Origin: Desulfocapsa sp.
GTDB taxonomy: Bacteria > Desulfobacterota > Desulfobulbia > Desulfobulbales > Desulfocapsaceae
Direction: 5' to 3'
Assembly (NCBI GenBank): GCA_030638765.1
Contig: DAOWDZ010000106.1
Coordinates: forward strand, 1 to 9,587
Length of the DNA stretch: 9,587 nt
Below, one piece after another: positions 7,352 through 9,587 of this stretch. Within the stretch, counting starts at the first letter, position 1, and every line of letters begins with the position of its first letter. Made by a program: the position numbers and the translations under genes. The notes beneath the pieces are model-generated. The model searched no databases. It was given only the letters and a program-made list of their open reading frames with translations, and was not told the origin of the DNA.

Positions 7352-8235
7352 TGACTAACGACCTCTACAATATAATAGCCGGATTAAGTGTGTCAGCCTC
7401 TATTCTCTGCACCTTTTTGGGTGTTCTGCAACTGAGCAAGCTGGTTCCTGAAGAAGATCGTGAGTTCATGGATCCTCTGCCGGTTTTTCTCAACTTCATC
7501 TGGCCTCTTGTACGCATCGTCGCCTATTACGGCTGTACCAGAATTCCATTTTCATACTTGAAAAATGTTGAAGAACGCCTCAAAAAAAATGGACTGGCCT
7601 ATATGATGATAGCGGAAGAATTCATTGCTCTGCGACTAATTGCAGCACTGGCCACTCTTCTCTTTGGATACATTCTGATATACCTGGTTCATGAATGGAA
7701 CCCACTCTTTTATCTTGTTTTGCCAACACTTGGATTTTTCTATCCGGACATCTGGATACGGGATATCAGAAAGAAACAGATCGATTCAGCACTCAGAACA
7801 CTTCCTGCCTATCTGGATTTTATTACAATGGCAGTGGAAGCTGGGCTCAATTTTTCAGGAGCCATAGAACAGGCGAGAAAGAAGGGGCCGGCCGGTCCTC
7901 TAGTTATTGAATTTGGTATTGTACTTCGTGACATTCGCTCTGGTGTTCCCAGAGTAAAAGCCTTAAAACGAATGGCTGAACGACTAGATATTCAAGAAAT
8001 AACCAGTTTTGTCAATGCTGTAATTCAGGCTGAAAAAATGGGTTCGAGTATGGCGGGTGTCTTACGAATCCAATCGGAACAACGCCGCAATGAACGATTT
8101 CAAAGGGCGGAGAAAAAAGCGATGGAGGCACCTGTTAAGCTCGTTGGACCTCTGGTTCTCTTTATATTTCCAACGACTTTTATTGTACTTGCCTTCCCCA
8201 TCGCCATTAAATTCATGCAAGGTGGATATTTTTGA
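7351..8235 (+). CDS. tadC: TadC inner-membrane platform protein
   Basis: TadC is the partner of TadB in the inner-membrane platform of the Tad machine. The 294 residues show an N-terminal membrane segment (about 8-28), two membrane segments at about 93-135, a T2SSF domain from about 151 (LPAYLDFITMAVEAGLNFSG) to about 260 (VIQAEKMGSSMAGVLRIQSE and the RRNERFQRAEKKA helix), and a final membrane segment at about 266-288. The motif MAVEAGLNF and the KMGSS turn are characteristic of TadC-type proteins. The ATG at 7351 shares its A with the TAA of tadB (TAATG) and has no clear Shine-Dalgarno sequence, so translation is probably coupled to tadB. The end overlaps the TTG start of the DUF192 gene. 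Confidence 0.93.
   Translation: MTNDLYNIIAGLSVSASILCTFLGVLQLSKLVPEEDREFMDPLPVFLNFIWPLVRIVAYYGCTRIPFSYLKNVEERLKKNGLAYMMIAEEFIALRLIAALATLLFGYILIYLVHEWNPLFYLVLPTLGFFYPDIWIRDIRKKQIDSALRTLPAYLDFITMAVEAGLNFSGAIEQARKKGPAGPLVIEFGIVLRDIRSGVPRVKALKRMAERLDIQEITSFVNAVIQAEKMGSSMAGVLRIQSEQRRNERFQRAEKKAMEAPVKLVGPLVLFIFPTTFIVLAFPIAIKFMQGGYF
8219..8234 (+). promoter_or_regulatory. Ribosome binding site that fixes a TTG start
   Basis: AAGGTGG at 8219-8225 is a strong Shine-Dalgarno-like sequence 6 nt upstream of TTG 8232-8234. It lies inside the last codons of tadC. No ATG or GTG start competes at this spacing, so it is the main reason for calling a TTG start for the DUF192 gene, which overlaps the tadC TGA (8233-8235). 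Confidence 0.7.
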
Positions 8236-8588
8236 TTATCGGAAAGGTTCTTATCAACTCTTCTCCTGATACTCCTCTTTTGCATATAAGAAAAACGGAA
8301 AATTTTTTTGAACGCAGTAAAGGCTTGCTGGGGTGTGAAAATCTTAAAGAAGGACACGGAATGCTTATAACACCATGTAATTCAATTCATACTTTCTTTA
8401 TGAAAATCCCCCTTGATGTTATCTATTTAGGAAAAGACAATCGTATAATCAGCATGAAACAGAATATAAAACCACAACGTTTATCAATGTGTAAAAGTGC
8501 TTCATCGGTTCTTGAGTTGATGACCGGTCAAATTCAACTTTCTAATCTAAAAACTGGTGACAAACTGCTATGGGAGACGTCTCAATGA
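8232..8588 (+). CDS. DUF192 protein encoded inside the Tad operon
   Basis: A 118-residue protein whose whole length matches the DUF192 fold: ERSKGLLG (27-34), GHGMLITPCNSIHTFFM (41-57), IPLDVIYLGKDNRI (59-72) and a closing ASSVLELMTGQ (90-100) followed by GDKLLW. These are the usual family signatures (RxxGLM, GMLF, FxMxNTxIPLDxxFxD, vLE.paG). DUF192 has no established biochemical function. No signal peptide or membrane segment is seen, so this copy should be cytoplasmic; many other family members carry an export signal. It overlaps tadC upstream by 4 nt and tadD downstream by 4 nt, so it is tightly coupled to the machine. I recall DUF192 genes in other Tad loci but cannot search to confirm this. 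The TTG start may keep its level low relative to tadC. Confidence 0.88.
   Translation: MIIGKVLINSSPDTPLLHIRKTENFFERSKGLLGCENLKEGHGMLITPCNSIHTFFMKIPLDVIYLGKDNRIISMKQNIKPQRLSMCKSASSVLELMTGQIQLSNLKTGDKLLWETSQ
8572..8587 (+). promoter_or_regulatory. Ribosome binding site deciding the tadD start
   Basis: GGGAG at 8572-8576 lies 8 nt before ATG 8585, which forms an ATGA overlap with the stop of the DUF192 gene. An in-frame ATG at 8570 would place this GGGAG after the start codon and has no ribosome binding site of its own. The later start is therefore preferred. It also gives a compact lipoprotein signal sequence. Confidence 0.65.
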
Positions 8589-9037
8589 TTAGCCATCAAC
8601 GCCTTCTCCATATTATTCTACCACTTATATTTATCCTTTCCGGCTGTGCAGGCAAAGACTTGATACTGGTTCGAGAAGAGGCATATCTGGCCTATCAGAA
8701 CAAGGATTACAAAACCGCAGTCAGTAAATTTGAAATCCTCGTTGAAAAATCTCCGGAAGATGTCGAATTCTGGTTTCGCCTGGGAAACTCATACGCCAAA
8801 TCGAAGAAACCACAACTTGCCGTGATAGCCTACCAAAAGGCACTCCTTCGCGACCCTGCAAATGAGAAGGCCTGGTATAATATGGGTATTATACAGACCC
8901 AGACAGCATTAAAAACATTCGTCGACATGCAAGCCTATACTGACATTGAAAAACCAATCGCAAAACAGGGCAGGAACATGCGTGAAGGCCTGTTCCTCCT
9001 GCTTGGAAACACAGATGAGCGCGCCGAAAATAAATAG
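8585..9037 (+). CDS. tadD: TadD-like TPR lipoprotein
   Basis: TadD proteins are TPR lipoproteins needed for secretin assembly or stability in Tad systems. Using ATG 8585, the 150-residue product has a short signal sequence (hydrophobic core at about 10-18) with lipobox LSGC and lipidated Cys21. Residue +2 is Ala, which favours sorting to the outer membrane. At least two tetratricopeptide repeats follow: YLAYQNKDYKTAVSKFEILV and then FWFRLGNSYAKSKKPQLAVI ending in KALLRDP. A third, partial repeat begins AWYNMGIIQTQTALKTF. The protein is shorter than many TadD homologues, having only two to three TPR units. The gene overlaps the DUF192 stop by 4 nt and the tadE-like start by 23 nt. The longer start at 8570 would add five residues. 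The assignment to TadD rests on lipobox plus TPR plus position. Confidence 0.82.
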   Translation: MISHQRLLHIILPLIFILSGCAGKDLILVREEAYLAYQNKDYKTAVSKFEILVEKSPEDVEFWFRLGNSYAKSKKPQLAVIAYQKALLRDPANEKAWYNMGIIQTQTALKTFVDMQAYTDIEKPIAKQGRNMREGLFLLLGNTDERAENK

Positions 9038-9587
9038 AAAAATTCCTCCAATCTGTTTTCAGTCTAGACTCTCCTCGCAATCGGGACAGAGCATGGCCGA
9101 GTTTCTGGTCATCCTGCCTGTCATGATCCTGCTGATTTTTGCATCCATTCAATTTGCGCTCATTTATCACGCCAAAACGACCCTTAACTATGCAGCCTTT
9201 GAAGCAGTAAGAGCTGGAACCTTGGGTCATGGAAAATTCGACGAAGTCAAGGAGGGATTCGCAAGAGGACTTGCTCCGCTTTACAGCTATTTCGAATCCG
9301 ACTCAACTCTGAGAAGTAAACGAGATCCAAACAATACTGCCATGGATCAGGTTGAAGCTTTCCAAATGGCACGTGATAAAATTTACAGGGAATTTGACTC
9401 AACCAACAAACTGATTCGAATTGAATTGCTGAATCCCAGTGCCAACACTTTCAATAGCTTTTCCCCCGACTCAAAACTACCCAATGACAACCTCAATTAT
9501 CGAACGTCAAACGGAAAGGGAAAACCTCCAGTGTCCCTGCAGGATGCGAACCTCCTACATTTGCGCTTAACCTACTGGTATCCCCTA
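9015..9587 (+). CDS. tadE: TadE-like pseudopilin, 3'-truncated
   Basis: The frame starts at ATG 9015 inside the end of tadD and stays open to the last base (191 codons, no stop seen). Residues 23-30 (SG|QSMAEF) form a prepilin site with Gly24 at -1, Gln25 at +1 and Glu29 at +5. A hydrophobic helix (about 30-50, FLVILPVMILLIFASIQFAL) follows, then the TadE-typical stretch YHAKTTLNYAAFEAVRAG. The last visible residues (LHLRLTYWYPL) resemble the beta-strand seen near the C-terminus of TadE proteins. TadE and TadF are minor pseudopilins processed by the TadV peptidase and required for pilus formation. The visible 191 residues are already long for TadE (often 150-200), so the full protein may be an extended TadE or TadG-like form. 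The 23-nt overlap with tadD suggests coupling; GGA at 9004-9006 is a weak ribosome binding site. Confidence 0.85.
   Translation, partial: MSAPKINRKIPPICFQSRLSSQSGQSMAEFLVILPVMILLIFASIQFALIYHAKTTLNYAAFEAVRAGTLGHGKFDEVKEGFARGLAPLYSYFESDSTLRSKRDPNNTAMDQVEAFQMARDKIYREFDSTNKLIRIELLNPSANTFNSFSPDSKLPNDNLNYRTSNGKGKPPVSLQDANLLHLRLTYWYPL

Noticed and set aside
8570..8584. Upstream in-frame start for the tadD-like gene
   Set aside because: The GGGAG ribosome binding site lies after this ATG and 8 nt before the ATG at 8585, and the ATGA overlap also favours the later start.

Overview
The window is a nearly continuous, single-strand (+) gene cluster for a Tad/Flp-type (type IVb) pilus or tight-adherence secretion machine. 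It is cut at both ends: the first gene lacks its 5' end and the last lacks its 3' end. Diderm cell architecture is clear from the secretin and the lipoprotein. Base composition looks moderate (about mid-40s % GC by eye). The N-terminal FHA domain on the CpaF ATPase, the DUF192 gene between tadC and tadD, and the CpaB-CpaC-CpaF order without an intervening cpaE resemble Tad loci of Desulfobacterota-like (former Deltaproteobacteria) organisms. That taxonomic guess is an inference with low confidence.

Layout: 1-504 holds the C-terminal part of an unrecognised beta-rich protein. 507-911 encodes a small prepilin-like protein with an unusually long acidic tail. 989-3166 encodes a CpaB/RcpC protein enlarged to 725 residues by about 370 residues of tandem 'KDG..RTKDG' repeats. 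3220-4722 encodes the CpaC/RcpA outer-membrane secretin. 4764-6491 encodes the CpaF/TadA ATPase with an N-terminal FHA domain. 6500-7351 and 7351-8235 encode the inner-membrane platform proteins TadB and TadC. 8232-8588 encodes a DUF192 protein that starts with TTG. 8585-9037 encodes a TadD-like TPR lipoprotein. 9015 to the end encodes a TadE-like pseudopilin.

Together these supply most of a Tad machine: pseudopilins (507-911, 9015 onward), an ATPase and platform in the inner membrane (CpaF, TadB, TadC), a periplasmic connector (CpaB), the outer-membrane pore (CpaC) and its likely pilotin-type lipoprotein (TadD). A prepilin peptidase (TadV/CpaA), a CpaE/TadZ localisation ATPase and a short classical Flp major pilin are not in this window. 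From tadB onward the genes are 8 nt apart or overlap, so this part looks translationally coupled. The larger gaps (77 nt before cpaB, 53 nt before cpaC, 41 nt before cpaF) are where regulation could sit; the 53-nt gap holds a hairpin followed by a T-rich run.

The most unusual element is the repeat array inside CpaB. Also worth attention are the unidentified first gene, the acidic pseudopilin, and an FHA domain whose usual phosphothreonine-contact residues are largely replaced. No gene-free stretch exceeds 300 bases, and no RNA genes, insertion sequences or CRISPR arrays were seen.
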